Shown here piece after piece: positions 35,570-44,010 of a stretch of 64,000 nucleotides of DNA. Where the stretch lies: contig NZ_NCVK01000003.1 in NCBI RefSeq assembly GCF_002096845.1, positions 24,020 through 88,019 of the forward strand, given 5' to 3'. The DNA is from Streptococcus mitis. Lineage in GTDB: Bacteria > Bacillota > Bacilli > Lactobacillales > Streptococcaceae. The notes beneath the pieces were generated by a model. That model was not told where the DNA came from and ran no database searches. It saw nothing but the letters and a program-made list of their open reading frames with translations. Position 1 is the stretch's first letter, and each line of letters opens with the position of its first letter. Made by a program: the position numbers and the translations under genes.

Positions 35570-36765
35570 TTTTTCTCCCTTAGATAAGCATGGATGGCTT
35601 GACGGTCATTTTCCAATTCTCCATCGACAATAGCAAACTCAATCTCTGTTAAAATCTCTCCCAAGTCTGGTCCCGGCTGATAGCCATATTCCTTGATCAA
35701 AATACCACCATTAATCTGAATTTCTTTCTTATCATGAATGGTCAGACTCTGGTAAGTTTCTGTGATGGCTTGTGGGTTGACTTCTTTTCCTTGGGCCTGA
35801 CGAAGATTTTCAGCCTGTAAAAGCAAATTCAAGTCAAATCGGTAACAATCACGCTTACTCAATTTTCCCTTTTCACGCAAGGCCAAAATAGTCAGTAAAT
35901 CCTGTACCTGCTTGGCAAACTGACGTGAGGTCTTCCAAGCCTTCAAAAAGGGCTGTGCATTTTCAATCTCCAAAGCCCACAGTAGAGCCGCCCAAGCTTG
36001 CTCTGAAGATTCAAAGGTGAAATCAGTCTCTAAATCAAACAGTCTGTTGAGCTTGTCCTGGCTAGCTGCCATACCAGGGAGATAGTCATAAGCTTGACTC
36101 TCAATCATGGAAGCCAAGCCCCTTCTCCAAAACGGAGCCAGCAAGAGTTTATCAAACTCGACGAAGGTACGCTCTACAGAAATTTTCTCCAAAAGCGGCG
36201 TTAAGGTCTTCATAGCTTTAAATGTTTCTGACTCAAGTTCAAAGCCAAGGCTGGCCTGAAAACGGAAACCACGCATAATCCGCAGAGCATCTTCGTTGAA
36301 ACGCTCACTAGCCACTCCAACTGCTCGTAAGACTTGATTTTCCAAATCTTCTAAACCATGGAACAAGTCAACAATTTCTCCTGTCTCATCCAAGGCAAAG
36401 GCGTTGACTGTGAAATCACGGCGTTTGAGGTCTTCTTCTAGCGAACGCACAAAGGAAACCGCACTTGGTCTGCGATAGTCCACATAGACATCCTCTGTCC
36501 GAAAGGTGGTTACCTCATACTCCTCATCCCCATCTAAGACCAAGACGGTTCCGTGCTCGATTCCGATATCAGCTGTTCGCGAAAAAATCTGCTTGGTCTC
36601 CTCTGGATAGGAAGACGTCGCAATATCCACATCGTGGATGGGACGATTGAGGAGGGCATCTCGAACAGAACCTCCAACAAAATAGGCCTCAAAACCTGCT
36701 TCTTTAATTTTTTCTAATACTGGTAAAGCCTTCTGAAATTCAGAAGGCATTTGCGTTAATCTCAT
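35566..36765 (-). CDS. cca: CCA-adding tRNA nucleotidyltransferase
   Basis: 399 residues, class II. It adds or repairs the 3' CCA of tRNAs. Motifs: [25 protein letters not shown] (about 28-52; G-S-V-R plus catalytic D-x-D), EEYEVTTFR near 81, the [11 protein letters not shown] motif near 114, and [16 protein letters not shown] near 160. It overlaps dapB and the ABC-F gene by 4 bp each, giving a tightly coupled dapB-cca-ABC-F operon that I recall from other streptococci. Confidence 0.95.
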   Translation of the reverse strand: MRLTQMPSEFQKALPVLEKIKEAGFEAYFVGGSVRDALLNRPIHDVDIATSSYPEETKQIFSRTADIGIEHGTVLVLDGDEEYEVTTFRTEDVYVDYRRPSAVSFVRSLEEDLKRRDFTVNAFALDETGEIVDLFHGLEDLENQVLRAVGVASERFNEDALRIMRGFRFQASLGFELESETFKAMKTLTPLLEKISVERTFVEFDKLLLAPFWRRGLASMIESQAYDYLPGMAASQDKLNRLFDLETDFTFESSEQAWAALLWALEIENAQPFLKAWKTSRQFAKQVQDLLTILALREKGKLSKRDCYRFDLNLLLQAENLRQAQGKEVNPQAITETYQSLTIHDKKEIQINGGILIKEYGYQPGPDLGEILTEIEFAIVDGELENDRQAIHAYLREKK

Positions 36766-37529
36766 AATAAGTGTTCTAATCCATAGACAAGCTCATGACG
36801 CTTGACAACTTCTTTAATTCCCAAATTGACCCCTGTCATGAAGGAGCTGCGATCATAGGAGTCATGACGGAGTGTCAATCCTTCTCCCTGATTGCCAAAA
36901 ATGACTTCCTGATGTGCTACCAAGCCTGGCAAACGAACTGAGTGGATGCGCATGCCATCAAAGTCAGCACCACGGGCACCTGCAATCAATTCTTCCTCAT
37001 CAGACGCACCTTGCTGGATAGACTCTCTAACTTCTGCCATCAACTCAGCTGTTTTAATGGCTGTTCCACTAGGAGCATCCTTTTTCTTGTCATGATGGAG
37101 CTCGATAATCTCCACATTTGGGAAATATTTGGCAGCCTGCGTCGCAAATTGCATAAGCAAGACAGCACCCAAGGCAAAGTTAGGAGCAATCAAACCACCC
37201 AAATCTTGAGCACGAGAAAATACTTTTAGCTCTGCAATTTCTTCACTAGTAAAGCCTGTCGTTCCAACTACTGGAGCAAAGCCATTTTCAAGAGCAAAAC
37301 GTGTATTTTCGTAGGCAACAGCTGGAGTAGTAAAATCTACCCAGACATCCGCTTCAAAGCCTGCTAAATCAGCCTTATCCTTGAAAACAGGAATACCCTG
37401 CCATTCTGACTCAGACTCAAAAGGATCCAAAACTGCTACCAAGTCCAAGTCTGGATCAGCCAAGACCATCTGACAAGCAGCTTGGCCCATCTTTCCCTTA
37501 AAACCAGCAATAATTACTCGAATACTCAT
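36762..37529 (-). CDS. dapB: 4-hydroxy-tetrahydrodipicolinate reductase
   Basis: 255 residues. NAD(P)-binding [12 protein letters not shown] (about 9-20), the VGTTGFT loop near 89, the catalytic [15 protein letters not shown] region (about 142-156; paired His, Lys and the SGT substrate loop) and the C-terminal GLEHLL. It makes tetrahydrodipicolinate for lysine, which in this organism is also the cross-linking amino acid added by MurE. First gene of the operon with cca. Confidence 0.96.
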   Translation of the reverse strand: MSIRVIIAGFKGKMGQAACQMVLADPDLDLVAVLDPFESESEWQGIPVFKDKADLAGFEADVWVDFTTPAVAYENTRFALENGFAPVVGTTGFTSEEIAELKVFSRAQDLGGLIAPNFALGAVLLMQFATQAAKYFPNVEIIELHHDKKKDAPSGTAIKTAELMAEVRESIQQGASDEEELIAGARGADFDGMRIHSVRLPGLVAHQEVIFGNQGEGLTLRHDSYDRSSFMTGVNLGIKEVVKRHELVYGLEHLL

Positions 37530-37796
37530 CTCTACTCCTGTCTAAGATACAAAGGACGTTAGCTGCCCATGAAAAATAGGGAATGGCGCTGACTTTCCAC
37601 GAAAGGCCAGACAGGCATCTTTTTTCAAGAGGCAGGTAGTCCGTGTTCAATTGCTAAGATACAAAACCTGTAGGAACACAAAGTGAAAATAGGAGTTTTG
37701 ATCAAGAAGTGTCTACTCCTTGGAAGAACTATCTTTTTCACAGAGGGTTCCAGGCGTGTTCAACTGCTAACTTCTTAACTAGTATAAAAGTGGCAA
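37530..37796. repeat. Intergenic region with an imperfect ~112-bp tandem duplication
   Basis: CTAAGATACAAA occurs at 37542 and 37654, and CGTGTTCAA(T/C)TGCTAA at 37642 and 37755. The two motifs alternate with a period of 111-113 bp, marking two units (about 37542-37653 and 37654-37766). Interiors have drifted but share GAAAATAGG and ATCTTTTT in the same order. There is no open frame with a ribosome site. It matches neither the BOX nor the RUP sequence seen elsewhere in this window. Confidence 0.55.
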
Positions 37797-38645
37797 CTAA
37801 ATCACTGGAATATAACCCAGAGCAATGCTTCCTGCTCCTAGGTGGGTTCCAATGACACTACCAAATGTAGCTAGTGAAATATCTGAACTCAAGCCAGACT
37901 CAACCAAGTGCTGACGCAATTCCTCAGCCTTTTCAGGAGCATTCCCATGAATGACAATGACCCGGTATTGACCTGAAGCCGTTGTTTCCTTGATAATTTC
38001 AATTAAGCGCTTGGTTGCTTTCTTTTCAGTACGAACTTTTTCGTACACTTCAATCACACCTTGGTCGTTGAAATAAAGGATTGGCTTAATGCTTAGCAGA
38101 TTGCCCAAAATGGCAGCCCCATTTGAAAGACGTCCACCTTTTACCAAATGATCCAAATCATCTACCATGATAAAGGCTGACGTACGGCTGATTTGAATGG
38201 CTAGCTTATCCTGAATGCTGGCAAAATCATCGCCATGGTCACGCCAATTAAAGACGCTTTCAACCATGATACCCAGAGGAGCACTTGTAATCAAAGTGTC
38301 TGGAAAGGCAATGGTTAAGCCCTCATAATCATCGACCATGTACTGGATATTTTGGTAAAAACCTGAAATTCCAGAAGATAGGAAAAGTCCCAAGGCATGG
38401 GTATAACCTTGTTCTTTGAGCAAAGTTAAGATTTCATCTAACTTGGCAATACTTGGCTGACTAGTCTTAGGCAATTCAGAAGCCTGAGCCATTTTTTGGT
38501 AAAATTCCTCAGCAGTCAGATTGATACCTTCGACATACTCCTCACCATCAATATTGACAGGAATATCCAAGACATACAAATCTTCTCTTTGCAAGGTCTC
38601 TGCACTGAGATAGGCAGAAGAATCTGTGATAACAGCTAGTTTCAT
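37797..38645 (-). CDS. DegV family fatty-acid-binding protein
   Basis: 282 residues, normal DegV length. [12 protein letters not shown] at the start, the Ser in [11 protein letters not shown] near 60, [15 protein letters not shown] near 86 (S-S-G-I-S-G fatty-acid carboxylate loop), and [27 protein letters not shown] (about 158-185) define the family. Such proteins bind fatty acids; some act as FakB partners of the FakA kinase. Starts 1 nt after the DUF1149 gene. Confidence 0.92.
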   Translation of the reverse strand: MKLAVITDSSAYLSAETLQREDLYVLDIPVNIDGEEYVEGINLTAEEFYQKMAQASELPKTSQPSIAKLDEILTLLKEQGYTHALGLFLSSGISGFYQNIQYMVDDYEGLTIAFPDTLITSAPLGIMVESVFNWRDHGDDFASIQDKLAIQISRTSAFIMVDDLDHLVKGGRLSNGAAILGNLLSIKPILYFNDQGVIEVYEKVRTEKKATKRLIEIIKETTASGQYRVIVIHGNAPEKAEELRQHLVESGLSSDISLATFGSVIGTHLGAGSIALGYIPVI

Positions 38646-38646
38646 A

Positions 38647-39021
38647 TTAGAACTCCAAATTGATTCCTGGTAAGTCTAATGCAATTTCAGTTACTTCGTA
38701 AGTCAAACGGTTGAGCATATTCAAACATGGACGAGCCAAAGTTTCCACTTCTTCTTGGCTCAATTCACTTGGTTCATTGACAATACGGCCATCGATATGA
38801 TTTACCTGTGAAATGGTTCCACTGATGACGAACTTATCAAATACAATCATAAATGTCAAGATGACAATCAAGGAAGTCACTTGATTTTCTTGATCATGTT
38901 GGAGCAATTGGAAGTTCACATCCACCTTAGTTTCAGGAGCTCCATTTTCATTTTCCCATTCAAAATTACGCGCATCAAAATGATACTGACTAACAAATTC
39001 TTGTTCACGTTTAAGATTCAT
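38647..39021 (-). CDS. DUF1149 family protein (SecB-like fold suspected)
   Basis: 124 residues, cytoplasmic, no signal peptide. [20 protein letters not shown] and the [19 protein letters not shown] end are typical of DUF1149, a streptococcal and lactobacillal family of unknown function. The mid-section ([20 protein letters not shown]) is a beta-hairpin-rich core. Homology to SecB-type chaperones is a suggestion only. It precedes degV, adjacent on the same strand. Confidence 0.8.
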   Translation of the reverse strand: MNLKREQEFVSQYHFDARNFEWENENGAPETKVDVNFQLLQHDQENQVTSLIVILTFMIVFDKFVISGTISQVNHIDGRIVNEPSELSQEEVETLARPCLNMLNRLTYEVTEIALDLPGINLEF

Positions 39022-39094
39022 GTCTTTCTCCCTCGGCTACAATATTATAAGCTATTGTACCATAATTTTTTATTTTCATCTAGTTTTCTAGGAT

Positions 39095-40447
39095 TTAGTC
39101 AATCCCAATTTCAGCTCGAACTACGTCTGCGATGGTATCAACATAGTAGTCTACTTCTTCTGTTGTAGGCGCTTCTGCCATAACACGCAAAAGAGGCTCT
39201 GTTCCACTTGGGCGAACAAGAATACGACCATTCCCTGCCATTTCTTCTTCCATCTTCTCGATGATAGCCTTGATAGCTGGCACTTCCATAGCCTTTTCCT
39301 TCATGGCATTTTCCACTCGGATATTAACTAATTTTTGTGGGTAAATGGTTACTTCTGCTGCCAACTCTGACAGGCTCTTACCAGTTTCCTTTATGATTTT
39401 TGTCAATTGAACAGCAGATAATTGACCATCACCTGTTGTATTGTAGTCCATCAAGATGACGTGACCAGACTGTTCACCACCGAGGTTGTAGCCTGATTTT
39501 CTCATTTCTTCAACAACGTAGCGGTCGCCAACTGCAGTTACTACCTTGTTAATACCTTCACGGTCCAAGGCCTTGTGGAAACCAAGGTTGGACATCACAG
39601 TCGTCACGATTGTATTTTGGGCCAATTGTCCTTTTTCAGAAAGGTATTTTCCGATGATGTACATGATTTTATCACCATCGACGATGTCGCCATTATCATC
39701 GACAGCAATCAAACGGTCACTGTCTCCGTCAAAGGCCAAACCGATAGCTGAGCCGCTTTCTTTGACCACTTCTTGAAGGGCTTCTGGGTGGGTTGAACCA
39801 ACATTAAGGTTGATGTTAAGACCGTCTGGTGTTTCCCCTATAATAGTCAATTGAGCTCCAAGGTCTGCAAAGATTTGACGGGCACTTGTAGATGCTGCAC
39901 CATTGGCTGTGTCCAAGGCAACCTTCATTCCTTCAAGAGGGGTTCCAGTTGAAACAAGGTATCCTTCATACTTACGCAAGCCTTCTGGATAATCTACCAA
40001 GGTTCCCAAGCCTTCTGCACTTGGACGAGGAAGAGTGTCTTCATCAGCATCTAGCAGGGCTTCAATTTCTGCTTCTTTTTCGTCATCTAGTTTGAAGCCA
40101 TCACCACCAAAGAACTTGATTCCGTTATCAAGGGCTGGATTGTGGCTAGCAGAAATCATGACACCCGCACTGGCTCCCTCAGTTTTGACCAAGTAAGCTA
40201 CTGCTGGTGTTGCAAGGACACCAAGTTTGTAGACGTGAATCCCTACAGAGAGGAGACCTGCCACCAAGGCAGATTCTAGCATTTCCCCTGAAATACGTGT
40301 GTCACGTCCTACAAAGACTTTCGGTGCTTCCGTTTCATGTTGACTAAGAACATAGCCTCCAAAACGTCCTAGTTTAAAGGCCAATTCTGGTGTTAGTTCT
40401 ACATTAGCTTCTCCACGGACTCCATCAGTCCCAAAATATTTACCCAT
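39095..40447 (-). CDS. glmM: Phosphoglucosamine mutase
   Basis: 450 residues. It converts glucosamine-6-phosphate to glucosamine-1-phosphate for UDP-GlcNAc synthesis. Features: [10 protein letters not shown] at 3-12, the phosphoserine loop [10 protein letters not shown] with S101, the metal site [10 protein letters not shown] near 240, the sugar loop GEQSGH near 325, and the phosphate loop [12 protein letters not shown] near 410. Last gene of the cdaA-cdaR-glmM operon; in Firmicutes GlmM binds and restrains the CdaA cyclase. Confidence 0.97.
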   Translation of the reverse strand: MGKYFGTDGVRGEANVELTPELAFKLGRFGGYVLSQHETEAPKVFVGRDTRISGEMLESALVAGLLSVGIHVYKLGVLATPAVAYLVKTEGASAGVMISASHNPALDNGIKFFGGDGFKLDDEKEAEIEALLDADEDTLPRPSAEGLGTLVDYPEGLRKYEGYLVSTGTPLEGMKVALDTANGAASTSARQIFADLGAQLTIIGETPDGLNINLNVGSTHPEALQEVVKESGSAIGLAFDGDSDRLIAVDDNGDIVDGDKIMYIIGKYLSEKGQLAQNTIVTTVMSNLGFHKALDREGINKVVTAVGDRYVVEEMRKSGYNLGGEQSGHVILMDYNTTGDGQLSAVQLTKIIKETGKSLSELAAEVTIYPQKLVNIRVENAMKEKAMEVPAIKAIIEKMEEEMAGNGRILVRPSGTEPLLRVMAEAPTTEEVDYYVDTIADVVRAEIGID

Positions 40448-40471
40448 TTTTATAAAATCCTTTTCATATTT

Positions 40472-41251
40472 TTAATTCGTTTTTGAACTAGTTGTTTTCG
40501 TTGACGAAGATGTCTCCGATGAACTACTTGTACTTGAATTTGATGTGCTTGAACTTGGTGTCACAGGCTTTGTAGTGACCTTCATTGTCGTATCAAACGG
40601 AGTGATAACTACTGGTAAGACTACCCCGTTGCGGTCGATTGCCTGCAAAGGTACTGAACCACTATAGTTACCTGTAATCCTTTCGCTGGTTGGTAAAAGC
40701 GCAATAACTTTGTCAATCTTAGCTAATGTTTCCTGGTCAGTTGTGACCGAAACTCGTTCGTTTGACACGGTTACACTATCAATTTGTAGCTTAGGATCAA
40801 TCTGGCTTTGGTCAACTTGTGGCACAACAATCATCCCATCTCGCTTAACCTTCTTCCCAACTTTCACTGTAATCTTTTGAGGCGTTGCCACAGCGGTCAA
40901 TCCACTTGGAAGATTTTCAATGTTCAAGGGAACTTCAATCGTTCCAACACTAGCATCTGTCAAATCCGCTGTGACCTTAAACTTACGAGTGCTTTCCTGC
41001 ATTTCACTGGCCAAGGTCACACGATTGGCACCTGTCAGTACAACTGAAACCTCTGATGCAAATCCGCTGATGAAATACTGGTCATTATCATAGTGAATAT
41101 CGATGGGAACATTTGCTATCGTATTGGTGTAGGTTTCTGATTTGACCTGCCTTACCGTATTGTTATTTTGAAAATTAGTCGATGTTGCATAGATGAATAA
41201 GACACAAGCAAAAAAGAGAGATGAAATGATATATAGACTATTTTTTCTCAT
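40472..41251 (-). CDS. cdaR: CdaA regulatory protein CdaR (YbbR-domain)
   Basis: 259 residues. One N-terminal membrane helix (about 5-24), then repeated YbbR domains outside the cell (NVPIDIHYDNDQYFISGFAS, LPSGLTAVATPQKITVKVGK, VVPVDQSQ-like segments). The last 35 residues are a Ser/Thr/Lys-rich low-complexity tail, probably extended at the surface. CdaR modulates the diadenylate cyclase. The start overlaps the cdaA end by 14 bp. Confidence 0.93.
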   Translation of the reverse strand: MRKNSLYIISSLFFACVLFIYATSTNFQNNNTVRQVKSETYTNTIANVPIDIHYDNDQYFISGFASEVSVVLTGANRVTLASEMQESTRKFKVTADLTDASVGTIEVPLNIENLPSGLTAVATPQKITVKVGKKVKRDGMIVVPQVDQSQIDPKLQIDSVTVSNERVSVTTDQETLAKIDKVIALLPTSERITGNYSGSVPLQAIDRNGVVLPVVITPFDTTMKVTTKPVTPSSSTSNSSTSSSSETSSSTKTTSSKTN

Positions 41252-42095
41252 ATTTCCAACCTCCTAGCAAACGGTCCTTGAAACTGATTTTTTCCTCAAC
41301 AGCTGGCAAAAGAATTGCTCGTAGCTCTGCTTCAAATTCTTCAATCGTCAAGTCGTGCTTGAAAACACCGTTATAGGTAATAGAAATGCCACCTGTTTCC
41401 TCTGAGACGATGAAGGTCAAGGCATCGGATACTTCTGACAAACCGATAGCTGCCCGGTGTCTGGTCCCAAATTCCTTGGAAATCCCTGTGCTTTCTGTCA
41501 AGGGCAGGTAGGCAGAAGTTACCGCAATCCGATTTTCTCTGATAATCACAGCACCGTCATGTAGAGGAGTGTTGGGGATAAAGATATTAATGAGGAGTTC
41601 AGCTGAAATATTGGCATCCAAGGGAATACCTGTCGCAATGTATTCTTGCAAGGTCCGAACTCGTTGAATGGCAACCAAAGCACCAATCTTACGAGGACTC
41701 ATATATTCAACTGACTTGACAAAGGCACGAATCATTTTCTCTTCTGCACTAATTTGAGTAGTAGAAAAGAAATCTGTCGCCCTTCCCAAGCGTTCCAAAC
41801 CAGTTCGAATCTCTGGAGAGAAGATAACAACCGCAGCAATGACTCCATAAGTGATAATCTGATTAATCAGCCAAGAAATCGTTGTTAAACCAAGGATATT
41901 GGCCACGACCTGGGCTAATACAAAAATCAAGACCCCCCGTACCAAAATCATAATCTTGGTGCCAGCTATCGCTTTTGTAAAACGATATAAAATATAGGCC
42001 ACAATCAAAATATCAAACAGATTGATGGCAATACTCCAAGGACTAGAAAACAAGCTAGTCCAATATTGCAGGTTGGATAATTGTTGAAAGTTCAT
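41238..42095 (-). CDS. cdaA: Membrane diadenylate cyclase CdaA (c-di-AMP synthase)
   Basis: 285 residues from ATG 42095 (GAGGAGACAG ribosome site). The frame extends further upstream but without a ribosome site. Three N-terminal helices (about 20-40, 47-65, 76-92), then the cytoplasmic DAC domain with DGA at 180-182 and RHR at 212-214, the two motifs needed to make c-di-AMP from ATP. Classic cdaA-cdaR-glmM operon, controlling turgor, potassium and wall homeostasis. Confidence 0.96.
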   Translation of the reverse strand: MNFQQLSNLQYWTSLFSSPWSIAINLFDILIVAYILYRFTKAIAGTKIMILVRGVLIFVLAQVVANILGLTTISWLINQIITYGVIAAVVIFSPEIRTGLERLGRATDFFSTTQISAEEKMIRAFVKSVEYMSPRKIGALVAIQRVRTLQEYIATGIPLDANISAELLINIFIPNTPLHDGAVIIRENRIAVTSAYLPLTESTGISKEFGTRHRAAIGLSEVSDALTFIVSEETGGISITYNGVFKHDLTIEEFEAELRAILLPAVEEKISFKDRLLGGWKYEKK

Positions 42096-42232
42096 CTGCT
42101 GTCTCCTCTCTGTCCAAACACGTTCCTTTCTATTATACCATTTTTCTGACATTTTTTTCCCTATCCTACTTCATTTTAAATTAAAGAAAAATATGATAAA
42201 ATAAACTGACTAGAAAAAACAAAGGAGAAACC

Positions 42233-43201
42233 ATGTCTCAACTATATGATATTACCATTGTAGGTGGTGGTCCCGTCGGGCTTTTTGCAGCCTTCTATGC
42301 CCACTTACGCCAAGCCAAGGTCCAAATCATCGACTCTCTTCCCCAACTAGGTGGACAACCTGCTATTCTCTACCCTGAAAAGGAAATCCTAGACGTACCA
42401 GGTTTCCCAAACCTAACTGGAGAAGAGTTGACCTACCGCTTGATTGAACAGTTAAACGGCTTTGATACCCCTATTCATCTCAATGAAACGGTTCTTGAGA
42501 TTGAAAAACAAGAAGAAGGCTTTGTCATCACAACTTCTAAAGGAAGTCACCTGTCTAAAACTGTTATCATCGCTATGGGGGGCGGTGCCTTTAAACCACG
42601 TCCGCTGGAACTAGAAGGCGTTGAGGGCTATGAAAATATCCACTACCACGTTTCCAACATCCAGCAATACGCTGGTAAGAAAGTGACGATTCTTGGTGGA
42701 GGAGACTCGGCTGTGGATTGGGCTTTGGCTTTTGAAAAAATCGCACCAACTACCCTTGTCCACCGCAGAGATAATTTCCGTGCCTTGGAGCACAGTGTCC
42801 AAGCCTTACAGGAATCATCTGTGACCATCAAGACACCATTCGTCCCTAGCCAACTCCTTGGAGATGGAAAAACGCTCGATAAACTTGAAATCACAAAAGT
42901 CAAATCTGATGAAACCGAAACGATTGACCTAGACCACCTCTTTGTCAACTATGGTTTCAAATCTTCTGTCGGTAACCTTAAAAACTGGGGTCTGGACCTC
43001 AACCGTCACAAGATTATCGTCAACAGTAAACAGGAATCTAGCCTAGCAGGTATCTATGCTATCGGTGACTGCTGCTACTATGACGGAAAAATTGATCTGA
43101 TTGCGACAGGGCTTGGAGAAGCACCAACTGCTGTCAATAATGCCATCAACTACATTGACCCTGAACAAAAAGTACAACCAAAACACTCTACTAGTTTATA
43201 A
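42233..43201 (+). CDS. Ferredoxin/flavodoxin-NADP+ reductase (TrxB-like FNR2 type)
   Basis: 322 residues. FAD motif ITIVGGGPVGLFAAFYA (7-23), the GGQPAILYP loop near 41, NADPH motif KVTILGGGDSAVDWALAF (about 148-165), and the C-terminal FAD motif GIYAIGDCCYYDGKIDLIATG (about 270-290). There is no CxxC redox pair in the NADPH domain, which separates it from true thioredoxin reductase. It supplies electrons to ferredoxin or flavodoxin. The only core plus-strand gene between 33.7 and 64 kb; it ends in a strong terminator. Confidence 0.93.
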   Translation: MSQLYDITIVGGGPVGLFAAFYAHLRQAKVQIIDSLPQLGGQPAILYPEKEILDVPGFPNLTGEELTYRLIEQLNGFDTPIHLNETVLEIEKQEEGFVITTSKGSHLSKTVIIAMGGGAFKPRPLELEGVEGYENIHYHVSNIQQYAGKKVTILGGGDSAVDWALAFEKIAPTTLVHRRDNFRALEHSVQALQESSVTIKTPFVPSQLLGDGKTLDKLEITKVKSDETETIDLDHLFVNYGFKSSVGNLKNWGLDLNRHKIIVNSKQESSLAGIYAIGDCCYYDGKIDLIATGLGEAPTAVNNAINYIDPEQKVQPKHSTSL

Positions 43202-43234
43202 AAAGAACCACGAGTCCTACGATTCGTGGTTTTA
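43201..43234 (+). terminator. Terminator of the NADP+ reductase gene
   Basis: Arms AACCACGA / TCGTGGTT and a T-run start 4 bp after the stop codon. Confidence 0.85.
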
Positions 43235-43319
43235 TAGTTCATCAGCTAATTTGTTAGATCATATCTTTCCCTTCTTCTAGCACAAATAAAAATGCCTATC
43301 AAACTGATAAATCATGTGA

Positions 43320-43325
43320 TATAAT
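43320..43325 (+). promoter_or_regulatory. Extended -10 promoter of the first Fst-type toxin mRNA
   Basis: TGATATAAT gives TGn plus a perfect TATAAT, about 38 bp before the toxin ATG; the -35 is weak. A small GGC/GCC hairpin follows between promoter and ribosome site. Confidence 0.7.
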
Positions 43326-43363
43326 AGAAACGGCACATCTGCCTTAGAAGGGAGGTGGAGCCT

Positions 43364-43453
43364 ATGGTAGATTACATCTTCACAAATATTATTCTACCCT
43401 TGGTGGTCGGTATCGTCCTGATAGTCATCGAAAAATGGCTAAACAAGAAATAG
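43364..43453 (+). CDS. Fst/Ldr-family type I toxin peptide, locus 1
   Basis: 29-residue peptide with a very strong AAGGGAGGTGG ribosome site 7 nt upstream. MVDYIFTNIILPLVVGIVLI forms one hydrophobic helix with the central Pro, followed by VIEKWLNKK, a charged tail. This is the Fst-type layout (hydrophobic helix with P, then a W-containing basic end) known from Enterococcus plasmid pAD1 and S. mutans Fst-Sm. Such peptides insert in the membrane and disturb the chromosome and envelope when unchecked. A convergent antisense RNA and paired direct repeats surround it. Confidence 0.88.
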   Translation: MVDYIFTNIILPLVVGIVLIVIEKWLNKK

Positions 43454-43483
43454 CGACCAACCCACCTTTCTAGCGTAGACTAG

Positions 43484-43524
43484 AAAAAGCCCTTGCTTTT
43501 GTGGTTATCAGCAGGGGCTTTTTT
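43484..43524. terminator. Bidirectional terminator of Fst locus 1
   Basis: AAAAAGCCCTTGC pairs with GCAGGGGCTTTTT and has T-runs on both strands, so it can end both the toxin mRNA and the convergent antisense RNA, as in the par/fst family. Confidence 0.88.
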
Positions 43525-43553
43525 GTAGTTATGGTAGACTACATCTTCACTTC
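43484..43553 (-). ncRNA. Predicted antisense antitoxin RNA of Fst locus 1
   Basis: A consensus minus-strand promoter (43560-43588) fires leftward, giving an RNA of about 65-70 nt that ends in the shared terminator. It contains the complement of ATGGTAGACTACATCTTCAC (43531-43550), a 19/20 match to the toxin start at 43364-43383. The RNA can therefore pair with the toxin ribosome region as well as the terminator, the organisation established for Fst/RNAII. Confidence 0.82.
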
Positions 43554-43559
43554 TCCACT

Positions 43560-43588
43560 ATTATCTCACATCCATCTTCAGTTGTCAA
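43560..43588 (-). promoter_or_regulatory. Antitoxin RNA promoter, Fst locus 1
   Basis: Minus strand -35 TTGACA (43583-43588), exactly 17-bp spacer, -10 GATAAT (43560-43565). It is far better than the toxin promoter's -35, as expected for an antitoxin made in excess. Confidence 0.82.
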
Positions 43589-43622
43589 AAGAAATCTCTG
43601 ACATGCTGAATTATAAATGCGC

Positions 43623-43628
43623 TATAAT
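43623..43628 (+). promoter_or_regulatory. -10 of the second Fst-type toxin promoter
   Basis: Perfect TATAAT 47 bp before the second toxin ATG. A CTGACA at 43598-43603 could be its -35 with a 19-bp spacer. A GGTG/CACC hairpin follows in the leader. Confidence 0.6.
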
Positions 43629-43674
43629 ATTTAAGGTGCTTCTACACCGCCTACGAAAGAAGGTGAGATAGCCC

Positions 43675-43872
43675 ATGATGGAATTAGTACTCAAAACTAT
43701 CATCGGACCAATTGTGGCCAGTGTCGTTCTTTGCTTAGTCGATATAGTAGATTGAAATAAGATGTGAACAAATCGATTAGGAAAGTCAAATTACTTTCTA
43801 TAAATATTTTAGCAGCCATGACATACTAATGTAGATTCAATCTACTATAAATGGCTAAACAAGGACAAATAG
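43675..43872 (+). pseudogene. Fst/Ldr-family type I toxin, locus 2, split by a RUP element
   Basis: Behind an AGAAGGTGAG ribosome site, MMELVLKTIIGPIVASVVLC is followed by LVD. Then the RUP at 43743-43849 interrupts the gene and reading ends at TGA 43753-43755 after 26 residues (tail DIVD). Just after the RUP the frame resumes as KWLNKDK and a stop at 43870-43872. Removing 105 bp (RUP with one TA copy) restores a perfect 30-residue toxin ending VDKWLNKDK. The truncated form keeps the hydrophobic helix but lacks the charged tail. Confidence 0.88.
43743..43849. mobile_element. RUP element (107 bp) with TA target duplication
   Basis: Exactly 107 bp, from TATAGTAGATTGAAATAAGA to AATCTACTATA, with inverted termini matching those of the IS630 element at 58603-59565. 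A TA dinucleotide is duplicated at the ends. RUPs are non-autonomous elements thought to be mobilised by the IS630-Spn1 transposase, which is present in this window. Confidence 0.93.
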
Positions 43873-43876
43873 TGTC

Positions 43877-43923
43877 AAAAAAGATCCCAAGCTTAATGTG
43901 GAAGTTAGCTCGGGGTCTTTTCT
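43877..43923. terminator. Bidirectional terminator of Fst locus 2
   Basis: AAAAGATCCCAAGCT pairs (with mismatches) with AGCTCGGGGTCTTTT; runs of A and T flank it on both sides. Confidence 0.75.
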
Positions 43924-43955
43924 TAGTCCATGATATAGAACTAATACTCAATTCC
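43877..43955 (-). ncRNA. Predicted antisense antitoxin RNA of Fst locus 2
   Basis: Transcribed leftward from the promoter at 43961-43990 (-35 TTGACA, 18-bp spacer, -10 GATAAT) into the shared terminator. It contains the complement of GAACTAATACTCAATTC (from 43938), an imperfect repeat of the toxin start GAATTAGTACTCAAAAC (43681-43697). The repeat differs from that of locus 1, so each antitoxin should recognise only its own toxin. Confidence 0.75.
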
Positions 43956-44010
43956 TCTTTATTATCTCACATGCTCTGTTCAATTGTCAAGAAAGAGGTG
44001 TTTTATATCT

